From Elusimicrobiota bacterium (GTDB lineage Bacteria > Elusimicrobiota > Elusimicrobia > UBA1565 > UBA9628), in the NCBI GenBank assembly GCA_028717865.1, contig JAQUMZ010000214.1:1-5275 (forward strand): 5,275 nt of DNA. Reading direction: 5' to 3'. The translations under genes were made by a program, and so were the position numbers. Below, one piece after another: positions 1-5,275 of the stretch. Every line of letters starts with the position of its first letter. The stretch's first letter is position 1. A model generated the notes under the pieces. The model was not told where the DNA came from, ran no database searches, and saw only the letters and a program-made list of their open reading frames with translations.

Positions 1-48
1 GGGGGGCCGCGATAAGAGGCTTTGCTGCGGCCTCAGCCGTCAACCCCA

Positions 49-70
49 TCGCGATCCGCCAGGATCGCGA
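49..70 (-). terminator. Hairpin just downstream of the exported-protein gene
   Basis: A perfect 9-bp inverted repeat (TCGCGATCC at 49-57 and GGATCGCGA at 62-70) encloses a GCCA loop. It starts 12 nt after the stop codon of the - strand gene, where an intrinsic terminator is expected. No U-rich tract follows on the - strand, so it may act only as a 3'-end-stabilising hairpin or need Rho. A second weaker inverted repeat (GGCCGC at 5-10, GCGGCC at 27-32) lies further downstream. Nothing else is evident in bases 1-82. Confidence 0.5.
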
Positions 71-82
71 GGCCGGGTTGGC

Positions 83-1111
83 TCAAAGCTCCTTGTTCGG
101 GTCCGGGGCGGCGCCTTTCCGGATCAGGAAATAATCGTTGTCCTGGGTCGGGCGCAGCTTGTCCTTGTGGGCGGGGCCGTCGAAGTATTCCCCGGTCTTG
201 TCCGTTTTGACGGCCCGATTGATTTCCTGGGAGACGGTGTTGATGTAGGCGGGATCGCGCAGCGGCTTGAAGTTGACCGAGGAGGGCGCCTGAACCTTGG
301 CGAGCAGGGTTTGGTCGATGGCGTAGTGCGTTATTTCATCGAGAGTCGTCCGGGGCACGGCTTCCTCGAATTTGGCGGGGGCGCCCACTATCCCCGTGCC
401 CGGGTCGGCGATCTTTCCCTCCGGGGCGCCGGTGCCGGAAGGGCCGGAGGCCGTCGTCCCGCCCGCGTCGGGGCGGCCGGGTTTTTTCCCGGCGCCGGCC
501 TCCGGCTTGGGACCGAAGCCTAGCGGGCTGAAGGCCTTGCCGCCGGCGGGATCGGGAGATTTTCCGGATGGCTCGCCGTACTTGGCCAGGAATTCCGCGC
601 ACTTCATCGCGTCGCCGGTCTTGGGGTCCCGGCAAGTATCCCAGCCCTGCTCGGCCGCGGTCATGCTTTCCAGGAAGCGTCTGGCCTGATCGTCGGCTCC
701 CTTCTGCGCGTCGGCCTGCTTGTCCTCGGCGCTCTTGGCCTTTTCTTTTTCCGCGGCCTTCTGGAAATCCTGCAGTTTAGCCAGGCAGTCCGGGAGCTTG
801 TAGCACGTGTCTATATCCCAGCCCTCCGCGATGACGTCTCCGCAGTCGTAGAGGCAGTCCAGCCAGCGCTGGCCGCCTTCTTTTACGGTATAAAGAAAAT
901 TCGGGGGCAGATGGCAGTCCATGGTGATGGTCTTGCCCCCGGCGTCCTTGATCGTGATGGTCTGGGTTTTTCCCTTGGCGTCGGGATCGGCCTTGCGCTC
1001 CGCGACGGGCTTGCCGTCGAGCGTCGTCGCCTGGGGGGCGCAAAAGGCCGGGCGGGCCAGGCCCCAGGGCAGCGCGGCCGCGATGGCGACGGCGAAGGGC
1101 CATAGGGACAT
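83..1111 (-). CDS. Hypothetical exported cysteine-containing protein, 342 aa
   Basis: I do not recognise a family. Residues 5-19 are hydrophobic and are followed by a short c-region (RPAFCA), so this looks like a Sec signal peptide cleaved near residues 24-25. The n-region lacks the usual Lys/Arg, and the PAFC stretch is not a proper lipobox. The mature part has seven cysteines (C66, C86, C90, C103, C109, C160, C171), all in the N-terminal half and including a CxxxC at 86-90, so disulfides in the periplasm are plausible. Residues 110-150 are a highly charged, Ala/Lys/Glu-rich probable helix. Residues 180-247 are a Pro/Gly-rich, probably disordered linker. Residues 248-342 form a more ordinary C-terminal segment. 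The ATG at 1111 is chosen because AGAGGA lies 9 nt upstream and a strong promoter ends about 30 nt upstream. The frame stays open for about 20 more codons but has no ATG, GTG or TTG. The gene is divergent from the mutase operon. Coding status is fairly sure; function is unknown. Confidence 0.8.
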   Translation of the reverse strand: MSLWPFAVAIAAALPWGLARPAFCAPQATTLDGKPVAERKADPDAKGKTQTITIKDAGGKTITMDCHLPPNFLYTVKEGGQRWLDCLYDCGDVIAEGWDIDTCYKLPDCLAKLQDFQKAAEKEKAKSAEDKQADAQKGADDQARRFLESMTAAEQGWDTCRDPKTGDAMKCAEFLAKYGEPSGKSPDPAGGKAFSPLGFGPKPEAGAGKKPGRPDAGGTTASGPSGTGAPEGKIADPGTGIVGAPAKFEEAVPRTTLDEITHYAIDQTLLAKVQAPSSVNFKPLRDPAYINTVSQEINRAVKTDKTGEYFDGPAHKDKLRPTQDNDYFLIRKGAAPDPNKEL

Positions 1112-1147
1112 GGGGTGGTGTCCTCTGAGCCGACGGAGGATGCCAAA

Positions 1148-1175
1148 AGTATAACGCGCCGCCTTGGATTGTCAA
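1148..1175 (-). promoter_or_regulatory. Sigma70-type promoter for the exported-protein gene
   Basis: Read on the - strand, a perfect -35 hexamer TTGACA (1175-1170) is followed by 16 nt and a -10 hexamer TATACT (1153-1148, 5 of 6 to consensus). Transcription should begin near 1141, giving a leader of about 30 nt that carries the AGAGGA ribosome-binding site (1126-1121). This is the best promoter match in the window. It is called by eye from consensus only. Confidence 0.65.
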
Positions 1176-1189
1176 GGGCCTGGCCTGGA

Positions 1190-1209
1190 TTTTACCCGGT
1201 TTTTACCGG
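1190..1209. repeat. Short direct repeat and hairpin in the divergent promoter region
   Basis: TTTTACCCGG (1190-1199) is followed by TTTTACCGG (1201-1209). The same bases can form a small hairpin, CCGGT (1196-1200) with ACCGG (1205-1209) around a TTTT loop. It lies between the two divergent promoters, upstream of the - strand -35 box, so it could be a regulator site. It is short and could be chance. Confidence 0.25.
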
Positions 1210-1254
1210 ACAAAATCGCAAGGCGCGGTCAGACCCCGGGACTCTAGAAAATCG

Positions 1255-1283
1255 TTGCGCCGGATTCCGCCATTTGCTACCAT
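1255..1283 (+). promoter_or_regulatory. Weak extended -10 promoter for the mutase-eno-ftsB operon
   Basis: TTGCGC (1255-1260, 3 of 6 to the -35 consensus), then 17 nt, then TACCAT (1278-1283, 4 of 6 to the -10 consensus). The -10 is preceded by TGC, making an extended -10 (TGnTAnnAT). The expected start site, about 7 nt downstream near 1290, falls almost on the ATG at 1293. That would give a leaderless or near-leaderless transcript, which agrees with the lack of a Shine-Dalgarno sequence before this ATG. The match is modest and inferred by eye. Confidence 0.35.
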
Positions 1284-1292
1284 CACGGCCCG

Positions 1293-2768
1293 ATGATCAG
1301 GTTCGGGACGGGCGGCTGGAGGGGGCAGCTCTGCGACGAGGTCACTTTCCCCAATATCCGCAAGGTCGCCCACACCATCTCCGCGACGATCAAGGAGAAC
1401 CCGGACTACGGCGTAAAATCCCCGGATTACCAAGCCTGGCTGGGCAGCGGCAAGCGCAGCCCCGTGCCGGTGGTCGTGGTGGGCTACGACACGAGGTTCC
1501 TGTCGGAGGACTTCGCCCACGAGGTGGCGGCGGTCTTCGCTTCCGACGGCGTCAAGACCCTGCTGGCCAGCTCCGACATCCCGACGCCCGCGGTCGGCGC
1601 CGTGGTGACGGCGCGCAAGGCCGCGGCCGGCATCATGATCACCGCCTCCCAGAGCCCGGCCGCTTATAGCGGCGTCAAATTGATGCCCTTCTGGGGCGGC
1701 GCGGCCACGCCCGCCGTGACCGAGGACATAGAGCGCCGCATCGAGCTCCTGGGCTCCCATGTCATCAAGACCATGCCGCTGGACCGCTCCCTGCGCGAGT
1801 CCTGGATCGAGACCTCCGATTTCCGCGTCCCGTATTTCAAGCAGTTGTCGTCCTTGCTCGACCTGCCCGCCATCAAGAAGGCCCGGCTGCGCGTGGCCGT
1901 GGACGCCATGTTCGGCTCGGCTCGCAATTTCTTGCGCCCCTTCCTCGAGAGCCTGGGCGTGGAGGTCGTCGGCCTGCATGAGCGCCGCGACGTGCTCTTC
2001 GGCGGGCGCGCCCCGGAGCCGGGGCCCGAGGCCTTGAGCGAGCTGATCCGCGTCGTCGGCGCCAAGAAGCTTCATCTGGGCCTGGCCGTGGACGGGGACG
2101 GCGACCGCTTCGGCATCGTGGACGCGGGAGGGGAGTATATCCCGGCCAACGAGGTTTTGGCCCTGGCCTTGGAGCATCTGGTGGCCAATCGGGGCATGCG
2201 GGGCAAGGTGGCCCGCAGCGTCATGACCTCCCATTTCGTCGACGCCGTGGCCAAGTCCCACGGCCTCGACGCCCGGGAGACCCCGGTCGGCTTCAAGTTC
2301 ATCGGCGATCTCCTGCGCACCGGCGCTTACGTCCTGGGCGGCGAGGAGTCGGCGGGGCTATCCATCCGCGGCCACGTTCCGGACAAGGACGGCCTGCTCG
2401 CCTGCCTGCTGATGCTGGAGCTCGTCGCCTGCGAGCGGCGGCCCCTGGCGGCCGTGCGCGAGCGGCTGTTCAAGCGCGTGGGGACTTTTTGCGACGCGCG
2501 GCGGGACTTCCCGGTCTCCCGTCCGCGCGAGATGCAGGAGTTGGAGGAGCGCCTGCGCCTGCGGCCGCCGCTGGACCTGGCCGGCAGTTCCGTCTGGCGC
2601 ATCGACCAGTCGGACGGATTCAAGTTCATACTACGCGACGGCAGCTGGCTCGGGCTGCGCTCCTCGGGCTCCGACCAGGTTTTTCGTATGTACGCCGAGG
2701 CGCACGACGCCAAGAGGCTGGCCGCGCTCGTCGCCGCCGGCAAGAACATGCTGCAAGGGAGATTCTGA
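1293..2768 (+). CDS. Phosphohexomutase (phosphoglucomutase/phosphomannomutase family), 491 aa
   Basis: This is an alpha-D-phosphohexomutase of the ManB/PGM type (COG1109-like), cytoplasmic. It interconverts hexose 1- and 6-phosphates through a phosphoserine enzyme and a bisphosphate intermediate. All four signature regions are present in order. FGTGGWRG (4-11) and GYDTR (64-68) mark domain 1. TASQSP (117-122) is the catalytic loop with Ser119 as the phosphoserine. DGDGDR (267-272) is the Mg2+ loop. GGEESAG (349-355) is the sugar-binding loop, followed by HVPDKDG. RSSGSDQVFRMY (456-467) is the C-terminal phosphate-binding loop. The catalytic loop differs from the common TASHNP, and the phosphate loop from RPSGTEP, so specificity (glucose or mannose) is not assigned. 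Length is normal for the family. The ATG at 1293 is the only plausible start: the in-frame stop at 1245-1247 leaves no other start codon, and the FGTGGWR motif begins at residue 4. No Shine-Dalgarno is visible. The stop overlaps the eno start by one base. Confidence 0.93.
   Translation: MIRFGTGGWRGQLCDEVTFPNIRKVAHTISATIKENPDYGVKSPDYQAWLGSGKRSPVPVVVVGYDTRFLSEDFAHEVAAVFASDGVKTLLASSDIPTPAVGAVVTARKAAAGIMITASQSPAAYSGVKLMPFWGGAATPAVTEDIERRIELLGSHVIKTMPLDRSLRESWIETSDFRVPYFKQLSSLLDLPAIKKARLRVAVDAMFGSARNFLRPFLESLGVEVVGLHERRDVLFGGRAPEPGPEALSELIRVVGAKKLHLGLAVDGDGDRFGIVDAGGEYIPANEVLALALEHLVANRGMRGKVARSVMTSHFVDAVAKSHGLDARETPVGFKFIGDLLRTGAYVLGGEESAGLSIRGHVPDKDGLLACLLMLELVACERRPLAAVRERLFKRVGTFCDARRDFPVSRPREMQELEERLRLRPPLDLAGSSVWRIDQSDGFKFILRDGSWLGLRSSGSDQVFRMYAEAHDAKRLAALVAAGKNMLQGRF
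2755..2761 (+). promoter_or_regulatory. Ribosome-binding site of eno, inside the mutase 3' end
   Basis: AAGGGAG lies 6 nt before the ATG at 2768. It decides the eno start at 2768 over an in-frame ATG 93 codons upstream at 2489, which would lie within the mutase gene and add non-enolase sequence. The TGATG overlap suggests translational coupling to the mutase. Confidence 0.75.
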
Positions 2769-4066
2769 TGGCCAAGATCGAGTCCGTGCGCGCTTTGGAG
2801 ATTCTGGATTCCCGTGGTTTCCCGACGCTCGAGGCCGAGGTGCGGCTCGACGACGGCTCCGTGGGCCGCGCCGCCGTGCCCAGCGGCGCTTCGACCGGGG
2901 AGCACGAGGCCGTGGAACTGCGCGACGGGGATAAGAACCGGTTCGGGGGCAAGGGCGTGCTCAAGGCCGTCGCGCACGTGGACGGCCCGCTGCAAGGCCT
3001 GCTCAAGGGCAAGGATCCCCGCGACCAATCCGGCATCGACCAAGCTATGATCGCTGTCGACGGCACGCCGAACAAGGGCAAGCTGGGCGCCAACGCGCTG
3101 CTCGGCGCCTCGATGGCGGTCTGCCGGGCGGCGGCCGTCTCGGCCAAGCTGCCTCTTTACGTCTATCTGCGCAAGGCCTACGGCCTGCCGGAGTCCGAAT
3201 GGCTCATCCCCACGCCGATGCTCAACGTGATCAACGGCGGCAAGCACGCCGACAGCGGCCTGGATGTCCAGGAGTTTATGCTGGTGCCGGTCGGGACCGG
3301 GAGTTTGCGCGAGGGCCTGCGCGCCGGGGCGGAGATTTACCAGACGCTAAAAAAGAGCCTGGCCGCCATGAAAATGACCGTGGCGGTGGGCGACGAGGGG
3401 GGATTCGCGCCCCAGTTGAAGGACCACGCCGCGGCTCTCGACGTCCTGACCGAGGCCATAGCCAAGGCGGGCTACGCGGGACGCGTGCGTCTCGCCCTGG
3501 ACTCGGCCGCCAGCGAGTTCTATAAGGACAACGCCTACCGGTTCGAGGGGAAACCGCGCTCGGCCGCCGACATGATCGGCGTATACGACGGCTGGCGCAA
3601 GAAGTACGGGATCGTCTCCTACGAGGACCCCCTGGCCGAGGACGACTGGGCGGGCTGGAAGGCGATGACCGACGTCATGGGCGGCTCCGTCCGGCTTATC
3701 GGCGACGACCTTTTCGTCACCAATCCGCAGCGGCTGAGCCGCGGCATCCGCGAGAAGACCGCCAACGCCGTGCTCATCAAGCTCAACCAGATCGGCACGG
3801 TCAGCGAGACCGTGGAGACCATCACGACCGCGCAGAAGGCCGGCTACGCCTGCGTCATCTCGCACCGCTCCGGAGAGACCGAGGACGCCTTCATCGCCGA
3901 CTTCGCGGTGGCCACCAACGCGGGGGCGATCAAGACTGGCGCGCCGTGCCGCTCGGAGCGGCTCTGCAAGTACAACCAACTGCTGCGCATCGAGCGCGAA
4001 CTCGGGGCGCGGGCGCGCTACGCCGGCGCGGCCTGCTTTAAGACCGAGGCCCAAGCCGCGCGCTGA
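2768..4066 (+). CDS. eno: Enolase (phosphopyruvate hydratase), 432 aa
   Basis: Converts 2-phosphoglycerate to phosphoenolpyruvate in glycolysis and the reverse in gluconeogenesis; a cytoplasmic Mg2+ enzyme and often an RNA-degradosome partner in other bacteria. The N-terminal domain contains the mobile loop SGASTGEHEAVELRDGD (39-55). The barrel contains H160 and E169 (GGKHAD...QEF) and the catalytic acid E210 (VGDEGGFAP). The Mg2+ ligands are D245, E286 (YEDPLAEDDW) and D313 (IGDD). The catalytic base is K338 (IKLNQIGT), with substrate-binding H366-R367-S368 (SHRSGETED) and K389 (IKTGAPCRSER). Every active-site residue known from yeast and E. coli enolase is in place, and the length matches the usual bacterial 430 or so residues. 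The gene overlaps the mutase stop by one base and is followed after 10 nt by ftsB, so it probably depends on the upstream promoter. I see no separate eno promoter. Identification is essentially certain. Confidence 0.98.
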   Translation: MAKIESVRALEILDSRGFPTLEAEVRLDDGSVGRAAVPSGASTGEHEAVELRDGDKNRFGGKGVLKAVAHVDGPLQGLLKGKDPRDQSGIDQAMIAVDGTPNKGKLGANALLGASMAVCRAAAVSAKLPLYVYLRKAYGLPESEWLIPTPMLNVINGGKHADSGLDVQEFMLVPVGTGSLREGLRAGAEIYQTLKKSLAAMKMTVAVGDEGGFAPQLKDHAAALDVLTEAIAKAGYAGRVRLALDSAASEFYKDNAYRFEGKPRSAADMIGVYDGWRKKYGIVSYEDPLAEDDWAGWKAMTDVMGGSVRLIGDDLFVTNPQRLSRGIREKTANAVLIKLNQIGTVSETVETITTAQKAGYACVISHRSGETEDAFIADFAVATNAGAIKTGAPCRSERLCKYNQLLRIERELGARARYAGAACFKTEAQAAR

Positions 4067-4067
4067 A

Positions 4068-4072
4068 GAGGG
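4068..4072 (+). promoter_or_regulatory. Ribosome-binding site of ftsB, supporting a TTG start
   Basis: GAGGG directly after the eno stop lies 4 nt before the TTG at 4077. No ATG or GTG in this frame gives a usable start before the membrane segment. Later in-frame TTG codons at 4092 and 4104 would be 19 nt or more from this site and would shorten the cytoplasmic tail. The spacing is short, so efficiency may be low. Confidence 0.55.
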
Positions 4073-4076
4073 ACGC

Positions 4077-4382
4077 TTGCGGACGGAGCGTTTGCGGGTC
4101 TTTTTGCGGGCTCATTGGCCGCGACTGGTCCTGGCGCTGGCGCTGCTCGCGGTCTTCTTCGGCAACCAAGGCTTCCGCAGCCTGATCTCGAACTGGCTAG
4201 AACTGCGCGGCCTTTCCCGCGAGATCGCGACCCTGGAGGCCGACAACGCCCGCGCCGCCGCGCGCCTCAAGGAACTGCGCGTGAGCGACGCCGCGCTGGA
4301 GCGCGAGGTCCGCAAGGTCGGCTTCGTCAAGTCCGGCGAGCTCGAGTATAGGTTCGAGCCGCCCAAGCCGTCAAAGAGATAG
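4077..4382 (+). CDS. ftsB: FtsB/DivIC-like cell-division protein, 101 aa
   Basis: A small bitopic membrane protein of the septum-formation initiator family. FtsB forms a complex with FtsL and FtsQ and helps activate FtsWI septal peptidoglycan synthesis. What is visible: a short basic cytoplasmic N-terminus (1-15), one membrane helix (about 16-30, Leu/Ala/Val/Phe-rich), then an extracytoplasmic coiled coil (about 38-78, with repeated Leu, Glu and Arg spacing). The C-terminus, VGFVKSGELEYRFEPP (81-96), matches the family's typical end (G-x-V-K-x-GE-x-x-Y-R-F). Length is typical. The start is TTG, 10 nt after the eno stop. Position after eno is a well-known arrangement for ftsB in proteobacteria and supports the call. 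FtsL and DivIC have the same architecture, but FtsL usually sits in the mraW-ftsI cluster, so ftsB is preferred. Confidence 0.85.
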   Translation: MRTERLRVFLRAHWPRLVLALALLAVFFGNQGFRSLISNWLELRGLSREIATLEADNARAAARLKELRVSDAALEREVRKVGFVKSGELEYRFEPPKPSKR

Positions 4383-4405
4383 TTTCTCTGATCTGGTAGG
4401 CTTGG

Positions 4406-4459
4406 GGGTGCCAGGCTTCATCACGCATCCCTAGTGCTGCTTAGGGAAGCCTGGCACCC
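4406..4459. repeat. Inverted repeat with nested hairpin; possible bidirectional terminator
   Basis: A perfect 13-bp inverted repeat, GGGTGCCAGGCTT (4406-4418) and AAGCCTGGCACCC (4447-4459), encloses 28 nt. Inside it, CCCTA (4429-4433) pairs with TAGGG (4442-4446) around an 8-nt loop and abuts the right arm. An imperfect extension (TAGG 4397-4400 with CCTA 4463-4466) lengthens the outer stem. It lies 23 nt after the ftsB stop and could end transcription from that side, but neither strand shows a U-tract. Confidence 0.65.
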
Positions 4460-4501
4460 GAACCTAGAAAAGGCTCGGCGACTATCCGGTTACAGCAACT
4501 T

Positions 4502-4545
4502 GGGAAGGCCTGACACCCGAATGCAAGAATGCAATGCCAGGCACC
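4502..4545. repeat. Second, diverged repeat module with 8-nt tandem
   Basis: GGGAAGGCCTGACACCCGAA (4502-4521) is a direct copy of 4444-4462 with one inserted G and one G-to-A change. GCCTGACA (4508-4515) pairs with TGCCAGGC (4535-4542) with one mismatch, forming a second hairpin. Its loop holds GAATGCAA twice in tandem (4519-4526 and 4527-4534). The module ends 11 nt from the stop of the transpeptidase gene and so would be in its 3' UTR. Confidence 0.55.
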
Positions 4546-4556
4546 GTTATGCACAA

Positions 4557-5275
4557 TTACGGCGCCGGGGTGGAGATGATTCTTCCCGGCGTTCCGACTT
4601 TCACTAGGCGGAACAGCGCCTCGGCGTCGGGGATCAACATGCGCACGCAGCCGTGCGAATCCGACTGCCCGGGCAGCACCCCACCGTGGATGAAATATGG
4701 GCCGCTGAGGTGGAGGGACCAAGGCATCCAGGCCCCGTCGTATCTGCCGGAAAAGTGATCTTTTTCCTTGAAATCGATCCGGAAATCCATCAGGGGCGTC
4801 CGCTTGCCCGGGGCGCCGGCGGAGATCGGGAAGACCCGCGCGATGCGGCCGCGTTCGTAGAGAGCCAGATAACCCTTGCCGATGTCGATGAGGAGATACT
4901 GGGCGTAGCCCGCCAGGCTCTCTTCGTAATCCGCGAAAATCCTGGGCGTGCGGGCGAGGTCGAGGGGCACCATCAACTCGTCCGCCAGGATGGAGTTCGG
5001 CTGGGGAGTCCGCGTTTTGACGTAGTGCGGGTTGGTCGCGTTGAACGACGCAACCCGGTCCAGGCATAGCTCGCGCCGGGCGTAGAGCGTGGGGATCAGG
5101 CGGCAGAGCGTCGCTATCATGAACCCTTCCGGCATGGCGATGGCGACATAAGGGCCGTCGAACCTGGTCCCGCCGCCGACGACGGCGTAGCCGGCTGCCT
5201 GCAGTTCCCGGAGCAGCCCGCCGCCGGGCCCGCCCGCCTGCTTCCCGTCGACGGCCCGAGGCAGCTTCAGCGCTT
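4557..5275 (-). CDS. L,D-transpeptidase (YkuD domain), N-terminus outside the window
   Basis: YkuD-family enzymes use a catalytic cysteine to make 3-3 peptidoglycan crosslinks or to attach proteins to peptidoglycan, outside the cytoplasmic membrane. The C-terminal 115 or so residues are the YkuD domain. It begins near YLLIDIGKGYLALYERG, continues through a VFPISAGAPGKRTP strand-turn, and contains the signature HGG-x7-SHGCVRM. The catalytic histidine codon is 4688-4686, the cysteine codon 4649-4647 and the arginine codon 4643-4641. Just before it, FNATNP...LADELMVPLD resembles the end of a LysM repeat, but this is weak. The frame is open without a stop from 4557 to the window edge (238 residues visible), so the ATG at 5135 is probably internal. 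The 46 residues before it read as normal protein (GYAVVGGGTRFDGPYVAIA). Signal peptide and anchor cannot be judged. The gene converges on ftsB. The enzyme class is sure; the exact role is not. Confidence 0.9.
   Translation of the reverse strand, partial: ALKLPRAVDGKQAGGPGGGLLRELQAAGYAVVGGGTRFDGPYVAIAMPEGFMIATLCRLIPTLYARRELCLDRVASFNATNPHYVKTRTPQPNSILADELMVPLDLARTPRIFADYEESLAGYAQYLLIDIGKGYLALYERGRIARVFPISAGAPGKRTPLMDFRIDFKEKDHFSGRYDGAWMPWSLHLSGPYFIHGGVLPGQSDSHGCVRMLIPDAEALFRLVKVGTPGRIISTPAP

Larger units (their letters stand above)
4383..4556. other. Convergent intergenic region filled with REP/BIME-like repeats
   Basis: The 174 bp between the stops of ftsB (+) and the L,D-transpeptidase gene (-) hold four copies of a CCTGGCACC-type motif. 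In order they are GGTGCCAGGCTT (4407-4418), AAGCCTGGCACCC (4447-4459), AGGCCTGACACCC (4506-4518) and TGCCAGGCACC (4535-4545), so the orientations run reverse, forward, forward, reverse. I see no ORF, transposase or T-run. Such repeats in convergent gaps resemble repetitive extragenic palindromes mobilised by Y1/RAYT transposases. This family link is inferred from the pattern, not shown. Confidence 0.6.

Noticed and set aside
83..1111. Lipoprotein reading of the exported protein (Cys24)
   Set aside because: The residues before the cysteine (PAF) do not match the lipobox L-[AS]-[GA]-C, so a signal peptidase I site is more likely.
1115..1669. + strand open frame crossing the divergent promoter region into the mutase gene
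   Set aside because: It is out of frame with the mutase, and its Gly/Arg-rich translation is a shadow of that gene.
1203..2261. Long - strand open frame (352 codons) opposite the mutase gene
   Set aside because: It lies fully antisense to a certain gene, its translation is His/Gly/Ala/Arg-rich with no recognisable motif, and such frames arise readily opposite GC-rich genes.
2489..2767. In-frame 93-codon upstream extension of eno
   Set aside because: It lies in the mutase coding region, is Arg/Ala/Pro-rich, and enolases begin at the MAKIESVRALEILDSRG segment, which has its own ribosome-binding site.
2327..3247. - strand open frame (306 codons) spanning the mutase-eno junction
   Set aside because: It is antisense to two well-identified genes and has shadow-type composition with no domain.
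3347..4054. - strand open frame (235 codons) opposite eno
   Set aside because: It mirrors the enolase codon pattern and has no motif or ribosome-binding site of note.
4406..4545. CRISPR array
   Set aside because: The repeats are short, change orientation, are unevenly spaced and diverge; no regular repeat-spacer pattern or cas gene is present.
4441..5067. Alternative - strand frame over the L,D-transpeptidase and the repeat region
   Set aside because: It is out of frame with the YkuD motif, is Pro/Arg-rich, and runs through the intergenic repeats.
4653..5069. + strand frame opposite the L,D-transpeptidase gene
   Set aside because: It is antisense to a gene with an intact catalytic signature and shows no motif of its own.

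Overview
This is a GC-rich (roughly two-thirds G+C) bacterial chromosomal window. It holds five protein genes: three on the + strand in a tight cluster, and one on the - strand on each side. An FtsB-type division protein, a YkuD-type L,D-transpeptidase and a signal-peptide-bearing protein point to a walled bacterium, most likely a diderm. The sequence alone does not fix the phylum. Elusimicrobiota or a delta-proteobacterial-type lineage would fit the style of the genes and intergenic repeats, but that is a guess.

Left part (1-1111): a - strand gene for an unrecognised 342-residue exported, cysteine-containing protein with a Pro/Gly-rich middle. It is followed by a perfect 9-bp hairpin. Its start faces a 181-bp divergent intergenic region (1112-1292). 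There I see a near-consensus sigma70-type promoter on the - strand (TTGACA, 16 nt, TATACT). On the + strand there is only a weak extended -10, placed so close to the next start codon that the mRNA may be leaderless.

Centre (1293-4382): a + strand cluster of phosphohexomutase (phosphoglucomutase/phosphomannomutase), enolase (eno) and an FtsB/DivIC-like protein. The first two genes overlap by one base, and the second and third are 10 nt apart. They are probably one transcript. The mutase links sugar phosphates to glycogen, LPS and cell-wall precursors. Enolase makes phosphoenolpyruvate, which is also the MurA substrate for peptidoglycan. FtsB belongs to the divisome. Linkage of eno to ftsB is well known in many bacteria. 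The mutase has unusual versions of two signature loops.

Right part (4383-5275): a 174-bp convergent intergenic region packed with four copies of a CCTGGCACC-type motif in inverted and direct orientation (REP/BIME-like). After it comes a - strand L,D-transpeptidase gene with a complete catalytic motif, whose 5' end lies beyond the window.

I find no RNA gene, CRISPR array, transposase or phage gene. The window is mostly housekeeping. The points worth a second look are the intergenic repeat cluster, the altered mutase loops, the possibly leaderless start of the operon, and the unknown exported protein.
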